Shown: positions 49,113 to 57,473 of the stretch, piece by piece
Layout: each line of letters starts with the position of its first letter
Position numbering within the stretch: position 1 is the first letter of the stretch
Assembly (NCBI RefSeq): GCF_020012125.1
Contig: NZ_JAIFAG010000001.1
Span: forward strand, 1,736,001 to 1,800,000
Length of the DNA: 64,000 bases
Reading direction: 5' to 3'
DNA from: Hymenobacter psoromatis
GTDB taxonomy: Bacteria > Bacteroidota > Bacteroidia > Cytophagales > Hymenobacteraceae
Position numbers and translations under genes: made by a program
The notes under the pieces: model-generated
The model's input: the letters and a program-made list of their open reading frames with translations, nothing else
What the model was told of the DNA's origin: nothing
Databases searched by the model: none

Positions 49113-49964
49113 ATGCTGCGTTTAGCCATTCAAAAGTCCGGCCGCTTGTCGGAGGACTCCCTTCAGCTCATCCGCGAGTGCGGCATTAGCTTCGTCTCGT
49201 CCTCTTATAAGCTCAAGGTGGAGGCCAGCAATTTCCCGCTGGAAATCCTCTACCTGCGCGACGACGATATTCCCGGCTACGTGCAGGACGGCGTGGCCGA
49301 CCTCGGCATTGTGGGCCAGAACGTGCTGGTGGAAGCCGGTTGCGCCGCCCTCGAAGTCGAAGCCCTGGGCTTCAGCAAGTGCCGCCTGAGCTTGGCCGTG
49401 CCCCGCGGGGCCGACTACAACTCGGTGGCCGACCTGCAGGGCAAGCGCATTGCCACGTCTTACCCCAAACTACTCGGCGACTACTTGGCTGGCCAGGGCG
49501 TGCAGGCCCACCTGCACACCATTAGCGGCTCGGTGGAGATTGCGCCCAGCATCGGGCTGGCCGAGGCCATCTGCGACATCGTGAGCAGCGGCTCGACCCT
49601 GCTCGGCAACGGCTTGCGCGAGGTCGAAACCATCTTCCGCTCGGAGGCCGTGCTCATCGCCGCCCCCAGCCTGAGCCCCGAAAAGCAGGAATTGCTCGAC
49701 CAGCTGCGCTTCCGAATGCAAGCCGTGCGCCGCGCCCAGCGCTCGAAGTACATCGTGCTAAACGCTCCCGTGGCGGCCCTCGACGCGGTGAAGGCGCTGC
49801 TGCCGGGCATCAAGTCGCCCACCGTCACGCCCCTGGCCGAAGAAGGCTGGGTATCGGTGCAGTCGGTGGTGGAGGAGGATAAGTTCTGGCACATCGCCGG
49901 CGAGCTGCAAGCCATCGGGGCCGAAGGCATTTTGGTGCTGCCCATCGAGAAGCGGGTAGGGTAG
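49113..49964 (+). CDS. hisG: ATP phosphoribosyltransferase, long form
   Basis: First enzyme of histidine synthesis, joining ATP and PRPP. 283 residues, the HisG-L form with a C-terminal ACT-like regulatory domain (KSPTVTPLAEEGWVSVQSVV and to the end), which binds histidine for feedback, so no HisZ is needed. N-terminal catalytic signs are LAIQKSGRLSEDSLQLIREC and VADLGIVGQNVL; the PRPP-binding loop region is EAICDIVSSGSTLLGNGL. The gene ends Val-Gly-stop, written GTA GGG TAG. It is followed by a family A palindrome and hisD. Confidence 0.96.
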   Translation: MLRLAIQKSGRLSEDSLQLIRECGISFVSSSYKLKVEASNFPLEILYLRDDDIPGYVQDGVADLGIVGQNVLVEAGCAALEVEALGFSKCRLSLAVPRGADYNSVADLQGKRIATSYPKLLGDYLAGQGVQAHLHTISGSVEIAPSIGLAEAICDIVSSGSTLLGNGLREVETIFRSEAVLIAAPSLSPEKQELLDQLRFRMQAVRRAQRSKYIVLNAPVAALDAVKALLPGIKSPTVTPLAEEGWVSVQSVVEEDKFWHIAGELQAIGAEGILVLPIEKRVG

Positions 49965-49978
49965 GTATTTAAAAAAAA

Positions 49979-50077
49979 CGTCATGCTAGGCTTGTCGAAG
50001 TATCTCTACCGCATAACTAACCTCAATCGTTGGGTTTACTTACGCGGTAGAGATGCTTCGACAAGCTCAGCATGACA
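49979..50077. repeat. Long inverted-repeat element, family A copy 3
   Basis: About 99 bases between hisG and hisD, with CGTCATGCT, CTTGTCGAAGTATCTCTACCGC-like arm and the complement ending AGCTCAGCATGAC. One base in the left arm differs (TAT for CAT), so the stem has single mismatches. It is within the operon, so it would be present in the his mRNA as a hairpin. Confidence 0.82.
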
Positions 50078-50090
50078 AACGAATTTTGCC

Positions 50091-51395
50091 ATGCAGATTT
50101 TCCACAACCCCGCCCGCGCCCAGTGGCCGGCGCTCCAGCAGCGCCCGCTGGCCGGTAGCAATGACGCCATCCTGGCCCGCGCCGGCGAGATTTTCGACGA
50201 CGTGGCCCGGCGCGGTGACGACGCCCTGCGCGACTACGCCGCCCAGCTGGATGGCGTGCCCGCGCTGGTCGACTTGCGCGTGAGTGCCGGGGAGCTGGCC
50301 GCCGGGGCCGCCCAGGTGCCCGCCGAGTTGCAAGCGGCTATTCGGCAGGCAATTAAGAATATCACCACGTTCCACGCCGCCCAGCAGCCGCCGGCCGTGG
50401 AGGCCGAGGTCGAAACCATGCCCGGCGTGCGCTGCTGGCGCCGCAGCGTGGCCGTGCCGCGGGTGGGCCTCTACGTGCCGGGTGGCTCGGCCCCGCTGTT
50501 CTCCACCTTATTAATGCTGGGCATCCCGGCTAAGCTGGCGGGCTGCCGCGAGATTGTGCTCTGCACGCCGCCCGGCCGGGGCGACGGCCGCATTGCGCCG
50601 GCTATCCTCTTTGCTGCCCAGGAGCTGGGACTGACGACTATTGTTAAAGCCGGCGGGGCGCAGGCTGTGGCCGCGCTCACCGTGGGCACCGCCTCGGTGC
50701 CGGCCGTGGACAAGATTTTCGGTCCCGGCAACCGCTACGTAACTGCCGCCAAGCAGCTGGCCGCCCAGCGGGGGGTAGCGATTGATATGCCTGCCGGCCC
50801 GAGCGAAGTATTGGTCATCGCCGATGCCAGCGCCAACCCCGCTTTCGTGGCGGCCGACCTGCTCTCGCAGGCTGAGCACGGCCCCGACTCGCAGGTAATC
50901 CTGCTCACCGATTCGGAGGTCTTATTAAACGGAGTGGTCACGGAGCTGGAGCGCCAGCTGCCGCTGCTGCCCCGCGCCGAAATCGCCCGCCAGGCCCTCA
51001 CCGAAAGCCGCGGCCTGCTGCTGCCCGATATGGCTACCATGCTGGAATTCAGCAACGAGTACGCTCCCGAGCACCTTATCCTGGCTGTGGCCGCCCCCGA
51101 GGAACTGGCCGCCGCTATCTACAACGCGGGCTCCGTATTCATGGGCCACCTTACGCCCGAGGCGGTGGGTGATTACGCCTCCGGCACCAACCATACGCTG
51201 CCGACGGGCGGCTACGCCCGCGCCTACAGCGGCGTGTCGCTCGATTCGTTCTACAAGAAAATCACCTTCCAGCAACTCGCGCCCGCCGGTCTGCTCGCCC
51301 TGGCCCCGGTAGTAGAGCCCATGGCCCAGGCCGAAGGCCTGCACGCCCACGCCCACGCCGTAGCCCTGCGCCGCGAAGCCTTGAGTCAGATGTAA
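50091..51395 (+). CDS. hisD: Histidinol dehydrogenase
   Basis: Zinc- and NAD-dependent enzyme that carries out the last two steps, histidinol to histidine. 434 residues. Motifs include RVGLYVPGGSAPLFSTLLML, KIFGPGNRYVTAAKQLA, AIDMPAGPSEVLVIAD and LSQAEHGPDSQVILLTDS (catalytic and metal ligands), then FSNEYAPEHLIL and HTLPTGGYARAYSGVSLDSF. Length and order fit the family without gaps. Between hisG and hisC; the gap to hisC is occupied by a short repeat. Confidence 0.97.
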   Translation: MQIFHNPARAQWPALQQRPLAGSNDAILARAGEIFDDVARRGDDALRDYAAQLDGVPALVDLRVSAGELAAGAAQVPAELQAAIRQAIKNITTFHAAQQPPAVEAEVETMPGVRCWRRSVAVPRVGLYVPGGSAPLFSTLLMLGIPAKLAGCREIVLCTPPGRGDGRIAPAILFAAQELGLTTIVKAGGAQAVAALTVGTASVPAVDKIFGPGNRYVTAAKQLAAQRGVAIDMPAGPSEVLVIADASANPAFVAADLLSQAEHGPDSQVILLTDSEVLLNGVVTELERQLPLLPRAEIARQALTESRGLLLPDMATMLEFSNEYAPEHLILAVAAPEELAAAIYNAGSVFMGHLTPEAVGDYASGTNHTLPTGGYARAYSGVSLDSFYKKITFQQLAPAGLLALAPVVEPMAQAEGLHAHAHAVALRREALSQM

Positions 51396-51464
51396 AACGG
51401 AGTGGCACTCCGTTTCCGCGTGCCTTAGCTCGTTCAATGACAAACGGAGTACCACTCCGTTTTA
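51393..51464. repeat. Pair of short palindromes after hisD
   Basis: AAACGGAGTGGCACTCCGTTT-like palindrome starts at the hisD TAA and a near copy with the changed centre TACC lies 50 bases on, so the whole also forms a larger inverted repeat. Different from families A and B. It lies in the 83-base gap before hisC. Confidence 0.75.
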
Positions 51465-51478
51465 CAGCCTAAGAAAAA

Positions 51479-52543
51479 ATGTCCTTCATCCTAGAATTCC
51501 TTATTCGCCCCAACATCCGGGCCATGAAGCCCTATTCGTCGGCCCGCGACGAGTTCACGGGCGAGGCCCAGGTGATGCTCGATGCCAACGAGAACAGCCT
51601 CGGGAGCGCTGGCCCCGCGCAGTTTAACCGCTACCCCGACCCGCAGCAGCGCGCCGTTAAAGTCGAGTTGTCCCAGCTGAAAGTGGTAGAGCCGGCCCAG
51701 ATTTTTCTGGGCAACGGCTCCGACGAGGCCATTGACCTGCTGGTGCGTCTTACCTGCACGCCCGGCGGCGCGGATAGCATTTTGCTGCTACCCCCCACCT
51801 ACGGCATGTACGAGGTAGCTGCCAACCTCAACGACGTGCGCATCGAGCGCCGGCCGCTCACGGCCGATTTCCAGCTCTCACCCGAAATCGTAGCCGACGT
51901 GCTGGCCTCCCCGGCCAAGCTGGTGTTCCTGTGCTCGCCCAATAATCCCACCGGCAACTTGCTCCACGCCGAGGCCATCGAGGAAATCCTGCGCGGCTTC
52001 CCTGGCCTGGTGGTGGTAGATGAGGCGTACGCCGACTTCGCTGCCGCCCCCAGCTGGACGACCCGCCTGGCTGAATTCCCCAATTTGGTAGTGCTCCAGA
52101 CGTTCTCCAAGGCCTGGGGCTTGGCCGGCCTGCGTCTGGGCATGGCTTTCGCCTCGCCCGAAATTATCAGCTACCTCAACAAAATCAAGCCCCCTTATAA
52201 TATCTCGGAGGCCACCCAGCAGCACGCGCTGGCCGCCCTGGCGGCGGCCCCGCACTTCGAGCAGCTGCGCCAGCAGCTGCTCACCGGCCGCGACTGGCTG
52301 GCCGAGCACCTGCCTGCGCTGCCCCTCGTGGCTGAGGTGTTTCCTTCAGATGCCAACTTCCTGCTGGTCCGCTTCTACCCCGACGCCACCGCCGTGTACG
52401 AGTACCTGCTGAGCCGCGGCATCGTGGTGCGCAACCGCACCACCCAGCCCGGCTGCGCCGGCACGCTGCGCCTCACGGTGGGCTCGCCGGCGGAGAATGA
52501 AAAGCTGCTGGCGGCGCTGGGGGAGTTCAAACTGGCTAACTAA
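51479..52543 (+). CDS. hisC: Histidinol-phosphate aminotransferase
   Basis: PLP-dependent fold-type I enzyme converting imidazole-acetol phosphate to histidinol phosphate. 354 residues. Motifs: LDANENSLGSAGPAQFNRYP, GNGSDEAIDLLVRLTC, LCSPNNPTGNLL (Asn-Pro-Thr cofactor loop), VVVDEAYADF (Asp-x-x-Tyr) and QTFSKAWGLAGLRLGMAF, with the Schiff-base Lys in SKAWG. The first 15 residues are variable; ATG at 51524 (MKPYSSARDEF) is an alternative start. A short split reading frame separates it from hisB. Confidence 0.96.
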   Translation: MSFILEFLIRPNIRAMKPYSSARDEFTGEAQVMLDANENSLGSAGPAQFNRYPDPQQRAVKVELSQLKVVEPAQIFLGNGSDEAIDLLVRLTCTPGGADSILLLPPTYGMYEVAANLNDVRIERRPLTADFQLSPEIVADVLASPAKLVFLCSPNNPTGNLLHAEAIEEILRGFPGLVVVDEAYADFAAAPSWTTRLAEFPNLVVLQTFSKAWGLAGLRLGMAFASPEIISYLNKIKPPYNISEATQQHALAALAAAPHFEQLRQQLLTGRDWLAEHLPALPLVAEVFPSDANFLLVRFYPDATAVYEYLLSRGIVVRNRTTQPGCAGTLRLTVGSPAENEKLLAALGEFKLAN

Positions 52544-52551
52544 GCAGAAAA

Positions 52552-52947
52552 ATGAGTTTTCGTAGCGAGCTGGTTGGCGATGGTATTGTGCAGAAGTTAG
52601 AAGTGGATTTCAAGACTAAACAGACCACTATTTCGCTAGAGCGTTGGGCAGGAGAAATACTGGAACAGATTGCCGTTCTATTTACTGGAGTTGAGCTACA
52701 GGATTTCAAGGAGTTCGGTACATTCAATTTGCTCCACGATATTGAAGAGGCAACAGACGCGACAGAATTTTGGCAATGATACGGCGAGTGGTTGGAGCGT
52801 CGAAAAAATTATATATCAGTTGGCGTTCTGGAAAGTATTGCGGCTGATGCATCATTTCGCTATTTCTCAATTGAAGCTGGTTGGGGGTTTGATGGCTTTA
52901 TTATTTGTAAAGACCTTGTGATTTCTATGAAAACGCCAGCTATTTAA
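52552..52947 (+). pseudogene. Unknown small gene split by an in-frame TGA between hisC and hisB
   Basis: Reads MSFRSELVGDGIVQKLEVDF and on for 75 residues to a TGA at 52777-52779. The same frame then continues for 55 codons (YGEWLERRKNYISVGVLESI to the TAA at 52945-52947). The context FWQ-stop-YGEW suggests that a TGG (Trp) became TGA. The full product would be about 131 residues. AT-rich compared with the his genes and not similar to any family I know. Either a decaying passenger gene or one that needs readthrough. It starts 8 bases after hisC and ends 7 bases before hisB, so the operon spacing is kept. Confidence 0.65.
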
Positions 52948-52954
52948 TGTATAC

Positions 52955-54058
52955 ATGAAAAGAGTACTCTTTATTGACCGCGACGGTACCATCCTCATCG
53001 AGCCGCCGACCGACTACCAAATTGATGCCTGGCATAAGTTCGACTTCGTGCCCGGTGCCATCACGGCCCTGGCCCAGCTGGCCCGCGATGGTGAGTACGA
53101 GCTCGTGCTGGTTACCAACCAGGACGGCCTTGGCACCGCCAGCTACCCCGAGGATACCTTCTGGCCCTACCAGCAAAAAATGCTGGACATCCTGAAAGGG
53201 GAGGGGGTCGAGTTCAGCGAGATTCTCATCGACCGCAGCTTTGCCCACGACCCGGCCCCGACGCGCAAGCCCGGCACCGCGCTACTCACCCGCTACCTCG
53301 ACCCGGCCAACGGCTACGACCTTACGCACTCCTACGTGATTGGCGACCGCGGTACCGATGTGCAGCTGGCCGAGAACCTGGGCTGCCGCGCCATCCTGCT
53401 CCACGCCGAGGCCGACGAGCGCGCCGCGCTCAGCACCACCGACTGGGCCGCCGTGTACGAGCACCTGCGCCGCCCGCCGCGTCGCGCCCACATCATGCGC
53501 AACACCAATGAGACGCGCATTGAAGTTATTCTCAACCTCGATGGCACCGGCCACACCGACTGCAAAACAGGCCTGGGCTTTTACGACCACATGCTTGACC
53601 AATTGGGTAAGCACAGCGGCTGCGACCTCTACGTGCGCACCCACGGCGACCTGCACATCGATGAGCACCACACCGTGGAAGACACGGCCATCGCCATCGG
53701 CGCGGCCTACGACGAGGCCATCGGCGACAAGCGCGGCGTGAACCGCTACGGCTTTTTGCTGCCGATGGACGATGCCCTGGCCCAGACCGCCATCGACTTT
53801 TCGGGCCGGCCCTGGCTGGTCTGGGCCGCCGACTTTAAGCGCGAGCGGATGGGTGACGTACCCACCGAGCTGTTTTACCATTTCTTCAAAAGCTTCTCCG
53901 ACGCGGCCCGTTGTAACCTCAACATCAAGTGCGAGGGCGACAACGAGCACCACAAAATCGAGGCGATTTTCAAGGCCGTAGCCAAGTCTATTAAGATGGC
54001 CTTAGTGCGCGACCCGGCCGGGCAGCACGTGATACCCAGCACGAAAGGCATTTTGTAA
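52955..54058 (+). CDS. hisB: Bifunctional histidinol-phosphatase / imidazoleglycerol-phosphate dehydratase
   Basis: 367 residues, two-domain HisB as in E. coli. The N-terminal HAD phosphatase (residues 1-165) has [19 protein letters not shown] and [16 protein letters not shown] plus [15 protein letters not shown]. The C-terminal dehydratase (from about 175) has [20 protein letters not shown] and [18 protein letters not shown], with the HxxHxxxE-type metal motifs. It covers steps 6 and 8 of the pathway. Separate dehydratase and phosphatase proteins are the usual alternative in other phyla. Confidence 0.97.
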   Translation: MKRVLFIDRDGTILIEPPTDYQIDAWHKFDFVPGAITALAQLARDGEYELVLVTNQDGLGTASYPEDTFWPYQQKMLDILKGEGVEFSEILIDRSFAHDPAPTRKPGTALLTRYLDPANGYDLTHSYVIGDRGTDVQLAENLGCRAILLHAEADERAALSTTDWAAVYEHLRRPPRRAHIMRNTNETRIEVILNLDGTGHTDCKTGLGFYDHMLDQLGKHSGCDLYVRTHGDLHIDEHHTVEDTAIAIGAAYDEAIGDKRGVNRYGFLLPMDDALAQTAIDFSGRPWLVWAADFKRERMGDVPTELFYHFFKSFSDAARCNLNIKCEGDNEHHKIEAIFKAVAKSIKMALVRDPAGQHVIPSTKGIL

Positions 54059-54117
54059 GTCTTATTTATCATTTGGGTAAAATTGGATAGAAACCCTTAT
54101 TAACCAAATGTTTTAAC

Positions 54118-54798
54118 ATGAACATCGCTGTTATTGATTACCAGGGCGGCAACGTGCAGTCCGTGCTGTTTGCGCTGGAGCGCCTGGGTATGAACGCTAC
54201 GCTGACTGCCGACCCCGACCTAATTCGCCAAGCCGACCGGGTGCTGTTTCCGGGCGAAGGGGAGGCCAGTTCGGCTATGCGGGCGTTGCGCGCCGCCGGC
54301 CTCGATGAGGTGCTGCCCACGCTCACGCAGCCGTTCTTGGGCATCTGCCTCGGCATGCAGCTGCTGGGCCGCCACAGCCAGGAAGGCCCGGCCGGCGGCA
54401 CCGAAATGCTGGGGATGCTGCCCTTTGATGTGGTGCGCTTCACGCCGCCCGATGCGGCGCACAAGGTGCCCCACATGGGCTGGAACAACCTGCACGACCT
54501 GCAAACGCCGTTGTTTGCGGGGCTGCACGGGCCAGCGGAGGGGAGCCCCCAGTTGGATTTGAACCAGTCGCCAGCCCCGTCGCGGCGGCCCACGGCTGCC
54601 GATTATGTGTACTTCGTGCACAGCTATTACGCGCCGGTGGGCGACTATACCATTGCCCAGGCCAGCTACCCAGCCGGGGTGCCATTCAGCGCTGCCGTGC
54701 GCTACCGTAATTTCTACGGCGTGCAGTTTCACGTGGAGAAGAGCGGACCAGTGGGCGAGCAGATTTTGAAGAACTTTCTGTCCGCTGACCTTGCCTAG
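54118..54798 (+). CDS. hisH: Imidazole glycerol phosphate synthase subunit HisH (glutamine amidotransferase)
   Basis: 226 residues, class I glutaminase. Nucleophile Cys in FLGICLGMQLLG (about residue 80), catalytic His and Glu near the C-terminus in YGVQFHVEKSG, oxyanion strand in FPGEGEASSAM. It hydrolyses glutamine and channels ammonia to HisF, encoded four genes downstream. A loop containing AEGSPQLDLNQSPAPSRRP at about 140-160 is longer than in most HisH proteins. A 59-base gap with an AT-rich stretch precedes it; no separate promoter is certain. Confidence 0.95.
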   Translation: MNIAVIDYQGGNVQSVLFALERLGMNATLTADPDLIRQADRVLFPGEGEASSAMRALRAAGLDEVLPTLTQPFLGICLGMQLLGRHSQEGPAGGTEMLGMLPFDVVRFTPPDAAHKVPHMGWNNLHDLQTPLFAGLHGPAEGSPQLDLNQSPAPSRRPTAADYVYFVHSYYAPVGDYTIAQASYPAGVPFSAAVRYRNFYGVQFHVEKSGPVGEQILKNFLSADLA

Positions 54799-54856
54799 TT
54801 CCTTTAACAAATGATGTAATTGCGTTTAACAAGGCCGCAATTTGCATATTACCCAA

Positions 54857-55585
54857 ATGAATATAATTCCCGCCATCGACCTCATCAACGGTTCGTGCGT
54901 GCGCCTGACGGGCGGCGACTTTGCCCGCCAGACCACCTACGCCGCCGACCCGCTGGCCCAGGCGCAGTACTTCGAGCAGTTGGGGGCTACCCACCTGCAC
55001 CTGGTAGACCTCGACGGAGCCCGCGCCCGCGAGCCGCGTCAGCTGCCGGTGCTCGAACGCATTGCCCGCCACACGAAGCTGCACATCGACTTTGGTGGGG
55101 GCATTCAGACCACGGCGGCGGCCGAGGCGGCATTTGCGGCCGGGGCGGCGCAGCTCACGGCGGGCAGCATCGCGGCCCGCGAGCCCGCATTAGTAGGGGA
55201 GTGGCTGGCTCGGTTCGGGGCGAAGCGCATCATTATCGGGGCCGATTTTAAGGCTGACTTTATCGCCGTAAGCGCTTGGACTGAGCAGAGCACCCAGCGT
55301 CTGCCCGACTTTATCGGGGCCTACCTGGCGGCTGGAGCTACTACCTTCATCTGCACCGATGTGAGCCGCGACGGCCAGTTGCAAGGCCCCGCCACTGCTA
55401 CCTACGCCGCATTGCGGCAGCAGTTTCCGGCGGCGCAGTTTGTGGCCAGTGGCGGCGTTACGACCGTGGCCGACCTGGCGGCGATGCGCGAGCTGGGGAT
55501 GGCCGGGGCCATCATTGGCAAGGCCATTTATGAGGGTAAGATTACGGAAGTGGAGTTGCGGGCTGAACTACAAGGACAAGTATAA
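54857..55585 (+). CDS. hisA: ProFAR isomerase
   Basis: 1-(5-phosphoribosyl)-5-[(5-phosphoribosylamino)methylideneamino]imidazole-4-carboxamide isomerase. TIM barrel, 242 residues from ATG 54857. The catalytic Asp is in IPAIDLINGSCVRLTGGD and the second in FICTDVSRDGQLQG. Phosphate-binding loops are FGGGIQTTAAAEAAF-like and FVASGGVTTVADLAAM. The start MNIIPAID is standard; an upstream in-frame TTG is ignored. A short hairpin AATTGCG/CGCAATT lies in the 58-base gap before it. Confidence 0.96.
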   Translation: MNIIPAIDLINGSCVRLTGGDFARQTTYAADPLAQAQYFEQLGATHLHLVDLDGARAREPRQLPVLERIARHTKLHIDFGGGIQTTAAAEAAFAAGAAQLTAGSIAAREPALVGEWLARFGAKRIIIGADFKADFIAVSAWTEQSTQRLPDFIGAYLAAGATTFICTDVSRDGQLQGPATATYAALRQQFPAAQFVASGGVTTVADLAAMRELGMAGAIIGKAIYEGKITEVELRAELQGQV

Positions 55586-55594
55586 CCCAACGGC

Positions 55595-56317
55595 ATGCTC
55601 CCAACTACTCCGGTAACCACGGTTCTTTTTGACCTCGACGATACGCTCTTCGACCACATGGCTACGGCGCGGGCGGCCCTGGCCGCCACGGCGGCCATCC
55701 GGCCGGCCTTGCAGCAGGTGCCATTAGAAGAGCTTTATCAGCGCTACAGCGAGCTGCTGGAGGAGTTGCACCCGCTGGTGATGACGGGCCAGCTTTCGTA
55801 CCTGGGGGCGCGGCAACTGCGCTTTCAGCGGCTGCTGGCACCGTATGAGCCGGCCGTCTCCGCGGTGGTAGTTACGCAGGTGGCTGAGCAGCACTATAGG
55901 CATTATCAGCGGCTGCGGCAGCCCGTGGCGGGCGCGTTGGCGCTGCTGAAATGCCTGAAGCCGGACTACCAGATTGGGATTGTAACCAATAACCGCACGG
56001 CCGAGCAGGAAGAAAAGCTGCGCCACCTGGGCATGCGCGAGTTCGTGGATGCCTTGATTACCTCGGAGGGGGTAGGGGTGCTCAAGCCGGACCCTGCTAT
56101 TTACGAAGTGGCCCTGCGGCGCTTGGGAGTCACGGCCGCCGAAACGGTGATGGTGGGCGATAATTGGCAGGCCGACGTGCTGGGGGCGCTGGCCATGGGC
56201 ATCCGGCCTGTCTGGCTGAACCGCCTGGGGGTAGCCCGGCCGCTGGCCCACGTAGCGGAGTTGGCCAGCCTGGAGCCGCTGGTTGACGTATGCCAACAAC
56301 TCATCGGGCCTCACTAG
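55595..56317 (+). CDS. HAD family hydrolase, YjjG-like nucleotidase type
   Basis: 240-residue haloacid-dehalogenase phosphatase in the his operon. Motif I VLFDLDDTLFDHMATA (nucleophile Asp), motif II IGIVTNNRTAEQEEKLRHLG, motif III Lys in GVGVLKPDPAIYEVALRRLG, motif IV VMVGDNWQADVLGALAMG. The helical cap fits the YjjG/noncanonical pyrimidine nucleotidase subgroup. It is not needed for the pathway because HisB carries a phosphatase. It may remove by-product phosphates or be a passenger. It starts 9 bases after hisA and overlaps the next gene by 28 bases. Confidence 0.88.
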   Translation: MLPTTPVTTVLFDLDDTLFDHMATARAALAATAAIRPALQQVPLEELYQRYSELLEELHPLVMTGQLSYLGARQLRFQRLLAPYEPAVSAVVVTQVAEQHYRHYQRLRQPVAGALALLKCLKPDYQIGIVTNNRTAEQEEKLRHLGMREFVDALITSEGVGVLKPDPAIYEVALRRLGVTAAETVMVGDNWQADVLGALAMGIRPVWLNRLGVARPLAHVAELASLEPLVDVCQQLIGPH

Positions 56318-56649
56318 CTCTCAACGGGATGGGCTTCGAGTTTAGGCTGGTCTTGTCGGCCGCTCAATTAGCCAGTGATGCCGGGGACTTCCAACGGGTT
56401 ACTTCCTGCTTGGAGCAGTTGACTTTAGTGAGGCTATATCTTGTTGAGGCTGACCCGACCTATAGAAAGTACGTTTTCGCACTTCCTTTTAGAAGTAAGT
56501 GGCCGGAAGATTTCGTTATCGAGGTTGATGGGCAGGGATGGTACGTGTGTTTCTATTCCGCCACCAATTCCCAACAGCTCTCCGTATTGCAAACGCTTAG
56601 GCAATGCCTGCATAAGGTAGGGATAACGGGTATGTTCGAAGAATTTTAA
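56290..56649 (+). CDS. Unknown small protein inside the his operon
   Basis: 119 residues from ATG 56290, overlapping the HAD gene by 28 bases; ATG at 56329 (MGFEFRLVLSAAQ) is a possible start without overlap. Compact alpha/beta-looking sequence (YRKYVFALPFRSKWPEDFVI; EVDGQGWYVCFYSATNSQQL) with no known family. Composition is more AT-rich than hisA and hisF, suggesting a recent arrival between them. It ends 12 bases before hisF, so transcription of the operon continues through it. Confidence 0.65.
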   Translation: MPTTHRASLALNGMGFEFRLVLSAAQLASDAGDFQRVTSCLEQLTLVRLYLVEADPTYRKYVFALPFRSKWPEDFVIEVDGQGWYVCFYSATNSQQLSVLQTLRQCLHKVGITGMFEEF

Positions 56650-56661
56650 TAAGAAAAAGAG

Positions 56662-57447
56662 ATGCTGACCAAACGCCTCATTGCCTGCCTCGACGTGCAG
56701 AACGGCCGTACCGTGAAGGGCACCAACTTCGTAAACCTGCGCGATGCCGGCGACCCCGTGGCCCTGGCCGCGCGCTACGCCCAGGAGGGCATTGACGAGT
56801 TAGTGCTGCTCGACATCACGGCCACCGTGGAAAAGCGCCGCACCCTCATTGAGCTGGTGCGCAACGTGGCCCGCGAGGTCAATATTCCGTTCACCGTGGG
56901 CGGGGGCATCGGGGCGGTGGCCGATGTGGAGGCGCTCCTATTAAGCGGTGCCGATAAGGTTAGCCTTAACTCCTCGGTGCTGCGCGAGCCTGGCCTCATT
57001 GACGAGTTAGCTCGCCGCTTTGGCAGCCAGTGCATCGTGGTGGCCGTTGATGCCCGCCAAACCAACGAAACCGCCGCCCATGCGGCCGACGAGGCCTGGG
57101 AAGTCTTTACCCACGGCGGTCGCCACCCCGCCGGCCGCGAGGCCCTGGCCTGGTGCCGCGAGGCTGCCGAGCGCGGCGCGGGCGAAATCCTGCTCACCAG
57201 CATGAGCCACGACGGCACCCGCGACGGCTACGCCCTGGGCCTCACGCGGGGCGTGGCGGCGGGGGTAGGGATACCGGTTATTGCCTCGGGGGGGGCCGGG
57301 GCGGCTCCGCACTTCCGCGACGTGCTGCGGCCTGGCGGGGCCGATGCTGCGCTGGCGGCCAGCGTCTTTCACTTCGGCGACCTCTCGGTGGCCGGCCTCA
57401 AAAATTATCTCCTGACCGAAGGGGTGGCCATGCGCCCGGTAGGGTAG
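56662..57447 (+). CDS. hisF: Imidazole glycerol phosphate synthase subunit HisF (cyclase)
   Basis: 261-residue TIM barrel. Catalytic Asp in IACLDVQNGRTVKGTNF and the second in LLTSMSHDGTRDGYALGL. Phosphate loops are TVGGGIGAVADVEALLLSGA and VIASGGAGAAPHFRDVLRPG. With HisH it closes the imidazole ring to give IGP and releases AICAR to purine synthesis. It ends Val-Gly-stop written GTA GGG TAG GGG, containing the repeated window word. It is followed by a VOC gene. Confidence 0.97.
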   Translation: MLTKRLIACLDVQNGRTVKGTNFVNLRDAGDPVALAARYAQEGIDELVLLDITATVEKRRTLIELVRNVAREVNIPFTVGGGIGAVADVEALLLSGADKVSLNSSVLREPGLIDELARRFGSQCIVVAVDARQTNETAAHAADEAWEVFTHGGRHPAGREALAWCREAAERGAGEILLTSMSHDGTRDGYALGLTRGVAAGVGIPVIASGGAGAAPHFRDVLRPGGADAALAASVFHFGDLSVAGLKNYLLTEGVAMRPVG

Positions 57448-57473
57448 GGGCAATTTCCTGGCACCTGATTTTT

